64,000 nt of DNA from Dichomitus squalens LYAD-421 SS1 (lineage: Eukaryota; Basidiomycota; Agaricomycetes; Polyporales; Polyporaceae): NCBI RefSeq assembly GCF_000275845.1, contig NW_006766883.1, positions 3,135,010 through 3,199,009 of the forward strand, given 5' to 3'. Within the stretch, counting starts at the first letter, position 1, and each line of letters starts with the position of its first letter. Below the pieces are notes generated by a model. It did no database searches and was not told the origin of the DNA. It worked only from the letters and a program-made list of their open reading frames with translations. Both the position numbers and the translations under genes were made by a program. Of this stretch, positions 11,016 to 22,629 are shown piece by piece.

Positions 11016-13464
11016 TCATCGAAGTCGAAGGAAACGCACCTTATTGATTTTGTGCCGTCTGAGCCTCTTATCGAGGTAGTGTCCCATCCGCTTCAAGTCG
11101 CCCCACAAGAACAGCGGGACGACGGCGAGCATCACCGGTATCGCGATCTCCCAGAACAGCAGGTCGCTGTTGTTCTGCACAGACCACATCGGATCGAAGT
11201 TCATACCCTGAACGAAGCCATGCCAGTCAGACCATGCACACGAGAACAGCCCTTGAGAACGGCGGTACGCACGAAGTAACCAGTGAGCAGCGTTAGGGGC
11301 AAAAAGATGATTGTGGCCAAAGTTAGACGGCGCCTGGCAGAGCACAATCAGCACCCCCGAATGCTATAGCTCTGGACCCGATGGCACTCACATCACTTCG
11401 TTCATCTCATATGACGCCATCTATACATAGAAGATTCGGACAATACGTATCGCAGAAAGGAGAGACTCCAAGGATATGTATTACGGAGGACTCACGTTGA
11501 AGGTGTAGTTGATCAGGTTCTCGGTGATGCCAGCGATCATGTCCAAACTCGTCAGGATATAGTCCATGTGGTCATGGACATCAGCCTAGATGAGCGAAGC
11601 CCCAGCAGAGTTACATCCCGAATCATGTACACATAGACACCGATCAAAACGCCCAAAGGGAAACACCCGAACATCATCCGGACCGATCAGCGTCGTGGCA
11701 GCACTGACTGAGGTTGAGACGCACCAGGTATATCTTGGACTTGTGGCTCATATACCCCTCCACCTTGACCGTCGGGTCGACGTGCTCCTTGAGCGCGAGT
11801 ACGCGATCGACGTCGTAGCGCCGCAGCCCATAGATGACCGTCTTGATAGGCTCGAGGGTCCGTTTGTGCAAGATGAGGTCTCCCTGGAGGATGTGCACTG
11901 GAACGAGTGTTGAGTATCTTGTGAATCCCCAATCCACGACCCAACGAGAGGCACCTACGTCTGCGGACAGTCTTCATGCTGGGCTTGAGAAGGACAGCTT
12001 GCTCGATCTTCAAAATTCGGCCCTGGTATTCCTCGACGACTTCCAGAGCTTGGTCCACAACTGGTGCAAACGTGTAAGCCTAGTATGTGGATGTTCGATC
12101 GCCTGACTGACCAAGGTCCAGCAGGCTTTGCACGAGAAGCGAAGGATCTGCCGTGGTACGGAGCCCCGTATCCCGCTGCCTCAGTCGCTCCGTAATCGGT
12201 GCAGTAAAGTTGAGGGTGTTGTCTGAACGTGGCGCCCAATGAATTAGTACCGCACGCTGATGACGTCTAGCTGCATCTCTCACCCTTGTGAATGGAGATG
12301 ACGGTGCCATCCCTGAACAGGAAGATGCAAAGCGGCTGGATCTTCACGTTCACCCTGTCTCCCCGCTTCAGCTCGCGCAAGAGCTTCCGGTTCCGCGCGT
12401 CGTTCTGGGCCTTGCTGTCCTCGATGCCCGCGAACCGACCCGGCATGGGAGCGGACGACTCCACGTCGCCGTGTCCCGGCCTCCGCCGGAGACTCGGGAC
12501 GTTCGCTCTCATCGTCGAGAATTTGGATGCGCTGGCGCTCCCGTACATGGTCTTCTCGTCGCCGTCGTCAAAGTCCGGGGCCGGGCGCGCGCCCAACGGG
12601 GATTCCGAGTCCGAGTCTGAGTCGTCCATAGGCGTGGGCGACTCGGAGCGGGGGAGGTGTGCGAACGTGGTGTTCCCCGCCGGGCGGTCCTCTTCCGTCG
12701 TGTGCGTGTGATTGAGGACGCGGATGAAGAGATGTTGCGGGTAGTAGTCCGCCTTCGAGCGCGAATGGCCACGCTGGGTCAGGACATCCTCGAGCGCGAG
12801 GGGATGCAGGTCTTAGATATCCAGCCGATTGAGCTCAGCGGTCCACAAAGGACAGATAGGAGGAGGGCGCACCATACTTGAGTGCCAATGCACTGATGAC
12901 GTCCCAGCTTATCCCCCCGATGTTGATCCACCGTACCCGAACCCACGGCTCGCGATGGCTCGCATTGTCGTCCGCGAGCAGACGGATGAACTCGGCGTTG
13001 GTCATGCGCCCGAAGCTGGTGCGCATCGTCGAGTAGTCGTTGACCTCGATCAGGGATTGCTGGCGGATGTGGCCGTAGTTCAGGAACGCGGACGCCCTGC
13101 GGGGATCGACACCTGGCTCAGCGCCGACGCCACGACGAGCCATGTACGACGAGGTAGTCCGCATGGCCATGACCTTGCGCACGGCAGAGCGGAATCGATC
13201 TCTCGGAGTCATGAAGATCGGCCGTTGGGCGGGGGGAGGTGCGATGGGCGAAGTCGGAGGGGATGTGAGTCCTCGTTTTGCATGGTGGTGAGGAGCATGC
13301 TTCCGGTCCGCAGAGTTAGCATTGGCGCTGTCACCGCTGGGGCGAACAGCTGGAAGCCTGTCGGCGGTGGGCCCATCGTAGACTGGAGAGGATGCAAAGC
13401 CCTCTTCTGGGTCCGGGGTGAGAGAACGGCCTTCGGAGTCGCTGAAGCTATTCTCGCGAGGCAT
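11016..13464 (-). CDS. CorA-type magnesium transporter
   Basis: Divalent cation (Mg2+) channel of the CorA/MRS2/ALR superfamily, forming a pentamer with two C-terminal membrane helices per subunit. Read from 13464 down: a Ser/Pro-rich N-terminus; a cytoplasmic domain with WINIGGISWDV, KYDLHPLALEDVL and KADYYPQHLFIRV; an acidic insert (DSDSDSES) near 12600; a long helical region (LEVVEEYQGRILKIEQAV, then ALKEHVDPTVKVEGYM, then DVHDHMDYILTSLDMIAG); then TIIFLPLTLLTGYF and the signature GMN of GMNFDPMW, and a second helix EIAIPVMLAVVPLFLW. A basic tail (KRLRRHK) follows. The KYD-LHPL joint uses intron 12872-12812 (61 nt, phase 1). The conserved LHPLALEDVL block and the lack of a mitochondrial presequence favour a plasma or vacuolar membrane location over mitochondria. 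The 3' end is either a stop at 11016 or, through a possible 47-nt intron, a stop at 10981. Confidence 0.9.
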
Positions 13465-15277
13465 GGCGATTGGCGTTGCAGGTCAGAGAGTACGACAAGC
13501 CGGGATAGAGAGCGACGAGGGAACTGGAAGGATGGGGGGAAATGAGCGAAAAGCGGGAGGGTTGCCTCCATCGCCTCGCGACTTCGCTGCCAGTTGATAC
13601 GACGGGCGCTTTATGCCGTCGAGCTGCTGCTATATTTGAATTCGGCACTGTCGCCATGCATGATACTGACCGACGCCCGCAGACGGCAGCGTCCTCGACC
13701 TGATACTTACCTGTGCATTGATATGCTGCTGGTGATATGTTCCTACTTCTGCCATCCAACGTGTATATCATGCTCGTGGTCGGATGGTCTATCTCCAGAC
13801 CTGTACCCACTGAAACGATCCGCGGCCTGTCAGCGGAGCGTGAGAAATTGGATGAACGGGCGCAATGAATATAATGGTGTTCCTGAGATTTGAAATGGAA
13901 TATGCATATTGCTAGCGGGGGTGCAACTGGTCGACCGACTTACCGTGGTCATACTTTGCCTGTTGGACGAATACTCTATGTTACCGAGGATGGCAGCAAC
14001 AAACTCGAGTGTCGAGCAGGCATCCAAGCACGCGACGCGTCTGCTAATAGCAACACACGTGACCGCGTCCCCAGGAGGCCTCTCCAGTCTCCACCATATG
14101 AAGGTGGGTTTGGCGCACATAAGTATGTAGCGGACCTCGAATGCCCGCCGGCTCTCGATTACATCGGTCAGGAGGGCTCCTCACTTATAATCGATCTATA
14201 TACCAACCCCCCCCCCGGAGACGGTCGTCAAGACACGGAGCGGATTGCACATTCCGGAGGAGGCCTTATATGCAGCACCTGGCAGAGCACACTACACGCC
14301 GATCCAGCAGTTAAACCTCTCGAGCAGACGTCGCGCGAAGATGGCGCGCTGTCGCTCGCCGCCGTAACCATACTCATGCAAGCACCTGCATCGACGTACG
14401 GGGAAACCCATGCCCACTTCATGTGGACATCCCGAGATGTCAGTGTAAACCGCTCAATCGTGCCGCATGACGGACTCCGAGTCGGTCTCCAAGCGTCGGG
14501 ACAGAGCCAACATAGGACTATGTACTGGGATGAATCCTGCTTTTTTCGACTTGTCTGAAGGCAAGATTCTCCCCCATGACCGTTCCAGGATATGTTCAGA
14601 ATCCGTCTCAGCTCTCCTCCGAGCCATGAGTATCATCTTCTGAGGAGCCGAGTTACGTCATACATGCCTGCGGCGATTGCCTTCTTGATTAGGCCGCGGA
14701 TCCATATTGGGCGCTAATACGGGTAGTGCAGCGCTCAACCTTGCCTCAAGTGATCTTCCGTCGTTTCCCGTCTTCCCGATACATCCTTGCTACCTCCGAT
14801 CTCAGAGCATCCTATGTAAGTGAGATGAGGACGAAGCCACAATGGGAGGAGCTCATACCCTTCATACCCTTCCATCCTATCCGCCTATCGGCCGACCCTC
14901 TCCTGCAGCCGAATCGCGGAATGGAACCGGGCCAGCAGCGCAGTGGGTCAGTCGAGCGGCTGAAAATGGCCCAAGCGAGCCTGCGCGTCTGGTTGTCGCC
15001 TAAAGAACGTCTGGAGCCAAGGGTCGGCTCGTTGCTTGTAAGAAGAAGCGCGGCAAGTCTTTGCATATATAGCAGACAGGCCTGACACTACATATACCCG
15101 CGGTATTCGTCTCAACTTCAACCCTGACCGCTCTGTCCTTCGCCTCCCTGGAGCGAGGAACCGTTCGTCCGCGCCCAGTGGGTTTGTGTTGGTGTATCGC
15201 CAGGGTCGCCGGCTTTTTCTGCTATCTCGTCTCTCGCGTATAGGCTGTCTTTTCGATCTTGCTCCGCAGTACTCACC
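13465..15277. other. Intergenic stretch, no supported gene
   Basis: A plus-strand open frame of 222 codons at 13890-14558 passes through a run of ten C near 14207-14216. It has no recognisable motif or composition bias and is probably chance. The rest holds the promoter side of the magnesium transporter (left) and of the DUF6534 gene (right). Confidence 0.4.
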
Positions 15278-17669
15278 ATGTCCGCCGCACCTAATGACGC
15301 TGGGGTCCCGGCCGATCCAGTCGCTGGCTTTCCACAGATTTCGGTGGACAACTCCCTGGGCGCGTGGCTTCTCGGTGTCGCTGCCAGTCTTCTGTGGGTT
15401 CTACCGTCGATCGCGAAGTGTGGCGTTGTTGAATTGACAGCATGACAGTCTGAATGGGATCCTCATCCACCAGATGTACCACTATTTCAGCCTGTATCCC
15501 AAGGATCGTCTACTTCTCAAAACCTGGGTGCGTACATTCGATCGTTGTCGTCGCGCGAGCAGGGGTAATCTTTGAAGTCAGGTGTCAGTAGTGGTGTACG
15601 CTCAATTTTCCGATGCATGTATTGCGACATGATATCTCATTCAGACTCAGCGTCTTGGAGACTTTCATCTCAGTCTTGATCTTGCACACTGCGTATGTTC
15701 CTTCATCGAGGACGATCAATGCCCAATGATTCACTCATGAGCCCAGATATTTCTATTTGATCAATATGTACTGGAATCCCGCATACTTCTTTATTTCGCC
15801 GACGGTCTGGTGAGCGGGCCCCCTTGCTATTTTCCAAAATCCATCATGCTAACTTCATGCCCTCATAGGTCCCTCAATGTAAGCCCCCTGCGCCAGGATT
15901 CAGCCATCATGCTAAGCTTCGCTTCTTCTTTACCCCCTCAGGTATTGCCCATCCCTGGCGTAAGTGTTCCCGCGCGCGGCTCCACCTGGTCGAATGCTGA
16001 TGTACAACCCATATTGTACCTATACAGACGATAGCGGCGCTCATATCCCAGACGTGAGATTATTTGTTTTCTCCCTGCTTCAGTTGTCTGACCGCCAATC
16101 GTTCGTGCTCATAGGTTTTTTGTGAGGAGGGTGTGGCTCAGTAAGAGGACCTTTCATACCAACCGCTAGTTATTCTGGAACTGATCACCCTTGCGCAGTC
16201 GCGCCGAAGTTCAAGGTGGTAGTCGGAGCTGCCGTGCGTTTGTCCCCCTGCTCACGCTCCAGTGTTTGCGGCTTATCTCTCCTCCATAGTTTTGTCTCAT
16301 TGCGGGCAATGTCGGTAAGCATACTATGCAGACTGCGAGGACGCTATCGCTCAACAAGCCCCTACCTATGCTTCTCCAGTCTGCTTCACTGGTAAGCCAT
16401 ATCGTAGTCGCTGCGTCGCTGCATGGCTCCGAGCTAACACCTTATTTCCGCGCGCAGTGCTTTCGGTCAAAATGTACCGCCTAGAGCTCTACTCCCGCCC
16501 ACCCTAATTCCCGTGCTGATGGGGATTGAATGTAGGTTCAAGGCCGCCGGTATCCTCGACTGGCTGAAATTTTCCGTGCGTTTCTCGACCTGCTCGGCGC
16601 CTCGCAGACGGCTCATCATGACGCCCGAACGCTTGTCCCGGCGCCGCCAATCTCTATGTTTCTAGTGGCTCGCCTCCGTCGGCTCGTCAATTCAGATGGG
16701 CGGCGACATCATCCTCACCCTGGTACTCATTTACGTCCTGCGGAAGAGCCGCACGGGAATGAACAAGTAAGTCTCACGCGCTCGCTCGCGCCCGCACCTG
16801 GGTGAGTCTAGAGGCGGGTAGGCTGACCGGGTCGGGAGTCTCCCAGAACGGATTCCATGCTTGATGTTCTGATCGCGTATGCCGTGAGCACCGGTACGTG
16901 CAGATTTCGCAATCATGCACCTCCGAAGCTTCGGAGCGCGCGGGGTAGCTACGGAGCTGACGCTTCTTTTTCCCAGGTGCTATCAACTGGTAATTGCATT
17001 CTGCGCGACATCGCTATTCGCTTTTGATGGCTCATGATGACATCGCGTATTCCATTGCAGCGTTGTTCATATCCTGAACGTTGTGTTCGTAAGTCTTGCC
17101 CACGAAGTGTCGTCTTTGGGCACGGGTGACGATTCCTTACGACAGTCGATCGTCTGGCCCGATAACCTCATCTACGCGGCGCTCTCGTGCATCCTCACCA
17201 AGCGTGCGTCTGACGTTCTGCTCCTCTCACCGCTGCATTGAGACTAAAATTGCGCCAGTGTATGCGAACACGTTCCTCGTAGCGTGAGTAACTCCAAGCG
17301 TTTCTATCACTGTCAGCGCCCGCTGTAACAAGCGCCGTCTTGCAGACTGAACACCCGCAAGTTCCTCGGCGGCATCGGCAATTCGGACGAGCAGACAGGC
17401 TCGTACAAGTTCTCTGCCAACATCCCCCGCGGCCTTTCTGACAATCGCATCAACCGACCGGTACGTCCCTTTCCTTAGCTTCTTCCTAACCCCGTCAAAA
17501 CCGAGTCGTCCGGCTCATCTACCACATCCAGCTGACGACCACGAATACGACACCGACGACGATCGAGCTCAAGGTGGTCACCGAGACCCAGATGATCGCC
17601 GACGATGACGAGCTGGACCAAATGCGTACCAAGCGCTCCCTTGGCGATCACAGCAGGAGCATGGCATAG
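15278..17669 (+). CDS. DUF6534-type multi-membrane protein
   Basis: Integral membrane protein of a large Agaricomycete family without known function. It starts MSAAPNDAGVPAD, then a first helix GAWLLGVAASLL joined by a short intron to LNGILIHQMYHYFSLYPKDR. Further exons give VLETFISVLILHTAYFYLIN, MYWNPAYFFISPTVW, TIAALISQ, FFVRRVWL, a helix around VVVGAAV, QMGGDIILTLVLIYVLRKSR, and the family's typical end: TDSMLDVLIAYAVSTG, LYANTFLVALNTRKFLGG. The last exon encodes a hydrophilic tail ending DHSRSMA at the TAG of 17667-17669. The gene is cut by about a dozen introns, many near 50 nt, and some exons are under 50 nt. The exon list is therefore approximate, but the order of conserved blocks is complete. 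A second member lies at 49856-51881. Confidence 0.8.
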
Positions 17670-19087
17670 CCAAGCCACCAATCTACACGACGACCTCGCT
17701 CCTGACGAAATCGCCATGGATGTACGCTTACTCCCGCCGCTTGTCGACGGGCATGACCTAGTCACGCCGCCTGCCCTGCCTTTCCACTTTTAGACGCAGG
17801 CGGGTTGTTGCGGTGGTGCAGGCTCACTCGCTGTACTCATACTTCATCCTCGCCTATGACTGCGCGTGCGTTTCTGAGGTCCCACAACCCTCAATCGGCC
17901 GCGCATATGCTTCAACAGGCGCTAGTGCGCTTCACGCAGGCTGCGTGTCGGTCCCGTTGCTGCCGCATGCTTCTAGCACTATGCCTTGCGTAGTGACGCT
18001 ACTTACATTTTCCACTTGTGGATGGACATTATTAAATCGTTTAGGGGGATGCCGCACGGAAGGGTAGAGTATCTGCTTTGTTCTAGTAATATTCATTCAG
18101 TCGCTCATCCCATTCTTCATGGCTTGGCCTCCGTATAGGGTCTGTCTATGATATGTAATAGTAATTCGCGTACTTGACCGCAACCCTTGATCTCATACGT
18201 AGGGCCAGTCGCCACCATCCCAGGGTGGCCGTCGCACTTAAAACGGAGCAATTCGGTCGTGTACACATTCACCCGCAAGTGAGAGTACAGACTCTCATTC
18301 ATACTGTCTTTTGCCGTACCGGTTTTGGTCGGCCATATGACACCATATAGCACTTGGTGTGACGACAAACATTCGTCCTCGCGTATCTGACCTTGCATCC
18401 CAACCTGTTACCCATATAGCTTGGTTGACAGTCGCGTGTTAAGGAGAGATCGAGACCTTGAAGGCGGGGTATTATTTGTTTGACCGTCAAGCAGCCAAGC
18501 CCGTGCGGCGACAATTCGAGCAATGTCATTATAGCTTATGATTGCCTGGCCGGGACTCGTACATCAATACATGGGGAGCTACCGTACTTCCGATCGCAAG
18601 CTGCTAGATATTGAGGTTGGCGGTATACGCGTATGCAGCAGCGCTGTCTTGATAGTGGGTGTGTAATGCTGCCGCGAAGCCTTGCTCGACGGCTTTATCG
18701 ATGCACAAAGCCGCGTCATAACGGATGTCGTTGATAGCTCGAATGGGTTCGGACACTCCAGATACGGCTGCTGGACAGCTGTAAACCTACGATGCGTCCG
18801 CTGCATCGAGCGGTTCAGTCTTCATCGCATGGGCTAGAAACCTGACAGAACACACCTGTTATATGCGCGACCAGAGCCCCGGAGACAACTGGAAGGGAGA
18901 TCAGCAATCGTCCGGCAACTGAACCAAGCATACGCCAATGCCCGCGACCCACGGATGACCAGAGACCAGAGAACTGACTCACCGTGATCCGTACGGTGCA
19001 CGATCCACAGCCCGAGTCTTGCGGTACGAGTACGCGGATCTCAAGCTTCGTCGAAGGATTGTGGCACTGCCTGACATTCGGCAGGCG
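17670..19087. other. Intergenic stretch, no supported gene
   Basis: Between two converging genes. I see only short, motif-free frames. It presumably holds both 3' untranslated regions. Confidence 0.4.
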
Positions 19088-20461
19088 TTACTTCCTGACC
19101 AGAATCCAGCTGGTTCCGCAGCCTGCCCAAACGTTCAGCACGTCGCCATGGCGCTGGTTGCCTGAACCCTCTCGCGATTGCGTAGAGTCATCCGCATCCG
19201 CATTTGCGCACGAGGCGGCAGATGACGCTGGCGGCCACACTCTCAGTGGAACACCCGTATCCGCCGTCCCGCCAGTCCCGAGGTTCCCGTGCTCATTCCA
19301 ACCCCATCCCCATACTTCCCTGTGCAGTCCATGTTGTCCCGCGTCGACCAAGCACAGGACATGCTCGCTGCCGCACACGAGTGACGCGACGCGATGTGTC
19401 TTGGAGCTGAACAGGAACGCGACCGGTTGCAGCGCGCTCTGCGGGACGAGCACGGTCGGGCCACGCCCGAGCTGCGAGTGCGTGTTGCTCCCCGTCGCGA
19501 CAACGGTCCCGGAGCGTAGGAGGGCGTACGTCCCGTTCCATGTGCACCCGACCTGTTCCACGTCGTCAAGCGTGCTGAGCTCGTCGAGCTGCCCTTTGCG
19601 ATTCGAGCCCAATCCGACGAGCTTTCCTGATGTCTGCATGTACACGGTGTGGTGCCTCCCGAGGGCTATAGAGGCACAGACATCTGTGGGGGTGGCTGAC
19701 GGGATCAGAACGGGCGTTGGGCAAGTGGGGACCGGCCGAGCAGAGGAGTCGAGGATAGGCCCAAGTTGACCGTGCCGCGACGTACCCCAGCCGGCGAAGT
19801 ACGTCACGGACGAGCCGTCCGGATCACGTAGACGGACGTGAACGATGGTATGATGGGGACCGGCGGCAAGAGATAGAACGGTTATGGTGCTCATCGAGTC
19901 GTCCGGAGCTCGAACTGCACGACGAAGATCCACGACGTATATGTCATGCCTTGTTCTCTGGGTGTTTGTATCGACACCGAGGTTGCCGTAGTCATCTGAC
20001 CCCATGGAGAGGAGGACATCACTGCGATTCGGATATGAGAGTACCGCGTACGTTGTCTCCCAGCCCGCTGCAATTAGACGAGTATCATATTCTTCGGATA
20101 TACCGGAGAGTATGCCGGCACGCTCAAGGTGTGCACCCAGGTCGAGGCGACGGAAGACGGCCGCGTTCTCTGCCTTCTCCCTGACTTCTGAAGTGTAGCT
20201 AGGACCGAGCTGACCTTTCCTCCCATCTCCGCATCCCCAAAGCTTTGTCTTCCCGTCATCGGTTCGAAGTAAGGCAAGTGTGTGGTTACCACCACAAGCG
20301 ATCTGCTCTATACCAACCACGTGTTCTGGTAGTGATCCTAGGGCGGCGCCGCGGAAGATACAGGGTGTGAACCGGTGGACGTCGTCGATATTCCCGATCC
20401 CAAGCTGACCACAAGAATTTGAGCCAGTGGAGAGGAGAGTGAGGAAGTCCATGCAATGCAT
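19088..20461 (-). CDS. RCC1-repeat (beta-propeller) protein, ATS1-like
   Basis: Single-exon gene of 457 codons. The protein consists of about seven RCC1-type blades, each visible as a Gly-rich motif: STGSNSCGQLGIG near residue 11, LWGCGDGRKGQLG near 75, LLSMGSDDYGNLGVD in the second quarter, FAGWGTSRHGQLG about midway, GLGSNRKGQLDEL, ATGSNTHSQLGRG and WGWGWNEHGNLG near the C-terminus. It ends in VWAGCGTSWILVRK. The N-terminal layout, starting directly with a repeat, is like yeast Ats1, which is linked to tRNA wobble and diphthamide modification. Human RCC1, a Ran exchange factor, is the better known relative, and its catalytic role cannot be assumed here. The start at 20461 or the second Met three codons later is equally possible. 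It shares a 184-bp upstream region with the flavoprotein gene at 20646. Confidence 0.85.
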   Translation of the reverse strand: MHCMDFLTLLSTGSNSCGQLGIGNIDDVHRFTPCIFRGAALGSLPEHVVGIEQIACGGNHTLALLRTDDGKTKLWGCGDGRKGQLGPSYTSEVREKAENAAVFRRLDLGAHLERAGILSGISEEYDTRLIAAGWETTYAVLSYPNRSDVLLSMGSDDYGNLGVDTNTQRTRHDIYVVDLRRAVRAPDDSMSTITVLSLAAGPHHTIVHVRLRDPDGSSVTYFAGWGTSRHGQLGPILDSSARPVPTCPTPVLIPSATPTDVCASIALGRHHTVYMQTSGKLVGLGSNRKGQLDELSTLDDVEQVGCTWNGTYALLRSGTVVATGSNTHSQLGRGPTVLVPQSALQPVAFLFSSKTHRVASLVCGSEHVLCLVDAGQHGLHREVWGWGWNEHGNLGTGGTADTGVPLRVWPPASSAASCANADADDSTQSREGSGNQRHGDVLNVWAGCGTSWILVRK

Positions 20462-20645
20462 CGAGCGTACATGAGAGTCAAAGAGATTGGGGATGCATGT
20501 CTGAGCACCTCTATCCGGCCCAAGGCCTGCAAGTCCCGATTCGGCAGCTTAAGCGCCTCGTCGTCTGATCAAGGGAGTATGACATAATACTAATGTCTCT
20601 GCCAACATCCCTTGCACCCTGACGCTGTGTTGATACCCTACCCCC
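20462..20645. promoter_or_regulatory. Divergent promoter region (184 bp)
   Basis: Separates the start codons of the RCC1-repeat gene (-) and the PNPOx-like gene (+). Both core promoters and 5' leaders must fit here, or the transcripts overlap. No clear TATA box is seen. Confidence 0.55.
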
Positions 20646-21409
20646 ATGTCGTCTGCGCCGCGCTGGGTTGAAGCCATCAACAAGGCTCTCGGCCACCCCG
20701 ATAACAAGGGCAAGATCAGTAAGTGCGCGTCTCTAAGTCCCCCAGTCGTACACCCACTTAACTCTCTCAAGTATATCAGATCGCGACCGTTGATACCAAT
20801 GGGCAACCCCGCGTTCGCTCTCAAGTTCACCGTGGCTTTATGGAGCCCGATGGCCATCCCGAGCTCCCCATCCTGGTGACCTCTACCGACGCCCGCACGC
20901 CGAAGGTGGGCCAGCTACACTCCCACCAGCGCACCGAACTCGCTTGGTGGATGGAAGGCTCTCAAGACCAATTCCGCATCTCGGGAATCACGCACATTTT
21001 CCCCTCCCCCGCTCAGGGTGCTCCGGGCAACGGCCCGACGCCTATCGCAGACGAGGCGATCGCGTTGAAGCTCCTCCAGAACTCGGGGTTCGATTGGGAG
21101 GCGAAGAGGAAGGAGACGTTCGATGGCATGAAACCAGGCATGCGCGCCAGCTGGGCCATTCCGTATCCCCCTGGCACATTCCTTCCAAGCTATGACGAGC
21201 AGAAGAAGTGGCCGAAAGAAGTTCCACTTGAACAGGACGCGAAGACAGACGAGGACAAGAAGAACATTGACTTCGCGTTCCGTAACTTTGCCTTGATGTT
21301 ATTCGAGCCTGTCCAAGTCGATTGGGTTGCCTTGGGCGTACACCCCAATCAAAGGATCAAGTTTACCAGGGACGAAGGGGTTTGGATCGAGCAGCAGGTT
21401 GTGCCGTGA
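20646..21409 (+). CDS. Pyridoxamine 5'-phosphate oxidase-like FMN-binding protein
   Basis: Flavin-binding split-barrel protein of the Pyridox_oxase_2 (Alr4036) group. Exon 20646-20718 and exon 20772-21409 join in frame across a 53-nt intron and give 236 residues. Visible features are the N-terminal MSSAPRWVEAINKALG helix, a first strand YQIATVDTNGQPRVRSQVHR typical of PNPOx barrels, HSHQRTELAWWMEGSQDQFR in the middle (the family's WWM/QFR block), and a C-terminal FEPVQVDWVALG. True PdxH enzymes make pyridoxal phosphate, but this branch is mostly uncharacterised, so the reaction is not assigned. Length and motifs suggest a complete, cytosolic protein. Confidence 0.88.
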
Positions 21410-21533
21410 GTGCACGCTTCACGTCTTTGTTGCCGCAGACCCGCGTATACGTGTCGTAGCATCGGAAGGGACGGTGTCCTGGAAGCCGGAAACCAACATG
21501 TAGCATATTCAGCATTGTAGCTTCTCGGAGAAT
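21410..21533. other. Short intergenic stretch
   Basis: Presumed 3' untranslated region of the PNPOx-like gene. Nothing else seen. Confidence 0.3.
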
Positions 21534-22162
21534 TCAGTCATCACGACTGTCCCCAGTCTGGGGGTAATATGAATCAATGGTAGATCCAATCCTTTCCTGA
21601 GGGTTCACAGCCCAGTCCATGAAGTCCGCGATCATCATGTTCACATAATGTTGTGGATCAGACTCTCCACCATGTCCGCTTTCGCACAACTGCCTCGTCA
21701 TCACCCTCCTCGATCTCGTTCTCCCTGATCACGTTCTTAAACACGCTCTCTAGGCTCGCCTACTCCACGGCGTATTCGCTGCCTCAGCTTTAGGTGAGGT
21801 TCCCAAAGAGCGTCGCAAGCGATATCTCATTGCCGATAGGCACCTCGAATCGTGTGGCGACGCCATCTGCTATGCGTGCTTCAGGATGTGCGACATAATC
21901 GCTTGAGCGCGGACGTGATCGTCGCGCGTACGGCAGGGAAAGCGAACAAGGTATCGCGCGTAACGTTCGAGGAGTGCATCGGTAGTACCAACAACTGCAA
22001 TGCGCCGTGAGGCTGGCTATATGCGCGGAAATGTGATGGTGGCCTCACTAGCATGCATTTCGCAATGATGCCGACCTCGTTCGCGAGGGTCAAGACTTCC
22101 TTCATTGAGTCTACGAGGACCTGGTCAGAGAATGCGATAGCAGAGGGGGGTAGCGCGAGCAC
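21534..22162 (-). pseudogene. Decayed gene relic, identity uncertain
   Basis: On the minus strand one frame from about 21909 to 21658 reads like real protein but is interrupted by three stops: TAA at 21790-21792, TGA at 21784-21786 and TAG at 21760-21762. The readable parts include PEARIADGVATRFEVPIGNE, ISLATLFGNLT, EYAVE and ASLESVFKNVIRENEIEE. After a one-base shift, DPQHYVNMMIADFMDW continues to 21534. Upstream, an open frame to 22162 includes VRATITSALKR, which lies in a different frame. The pattern ITS...FEVP...LF...SLESVF is reminiscent of the C-terminal domain of ABCA-type transporters, but no Walker or signature motif is present, so I give this only as a possibility. The gene is broken by stops and shifts. 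Confidence 0.4.
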
Positions 22163-22629
22163 TCACGAGTCGCGATAACGATTGCTTAGACGGGAACTCG
22201 TTGATGAGGATGACTGACGGGGTTCCTAAGATATAGCAGTCTCTCGGTCGGTGGTAGCGTTATAGTGGGACGGAAGAACGGACTCGCCAATGAGCGGGCT
22301 TTATCGGTATATATCGACCATCGTCCTTTCGACCCGACATTGAGACCGACACTACAAGTAACCTGCTCAACGTCCACCACGTAAAGTAGACATGAGCGTG
22401 GTCAGTCTCTTGCTCCCGAGCAAGGAATTGTGATCATTGTAGTTGACTCCTTGCCCTCTTTCTCTTGTGCGGACATCCAGCGGGCGCGCTCTGACATATT
22501 CCGGCGACTCTTGCAATGCTTGCGAAGTACTAGCTTTGCAGGATGCAAGGAGATCAAATGCACGACTACAAACACAGCCTGCTGCGGCCTTTCCATACAG
22601 TCAGTACTCGTATAGGATGGTGAGGCTAC

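Noticed and set aside
12829..13545. Plus-strand open frame of 238 codons
   Set aside because: Antisense shadow of the first exon of the magnesium transporter.
13890..14558. Plus-strand open frame of 222 codons
   Set aside because: No motif, mixed composition, passes through a C homopolymer, and has no splice or neighbour support. Treated as chance.
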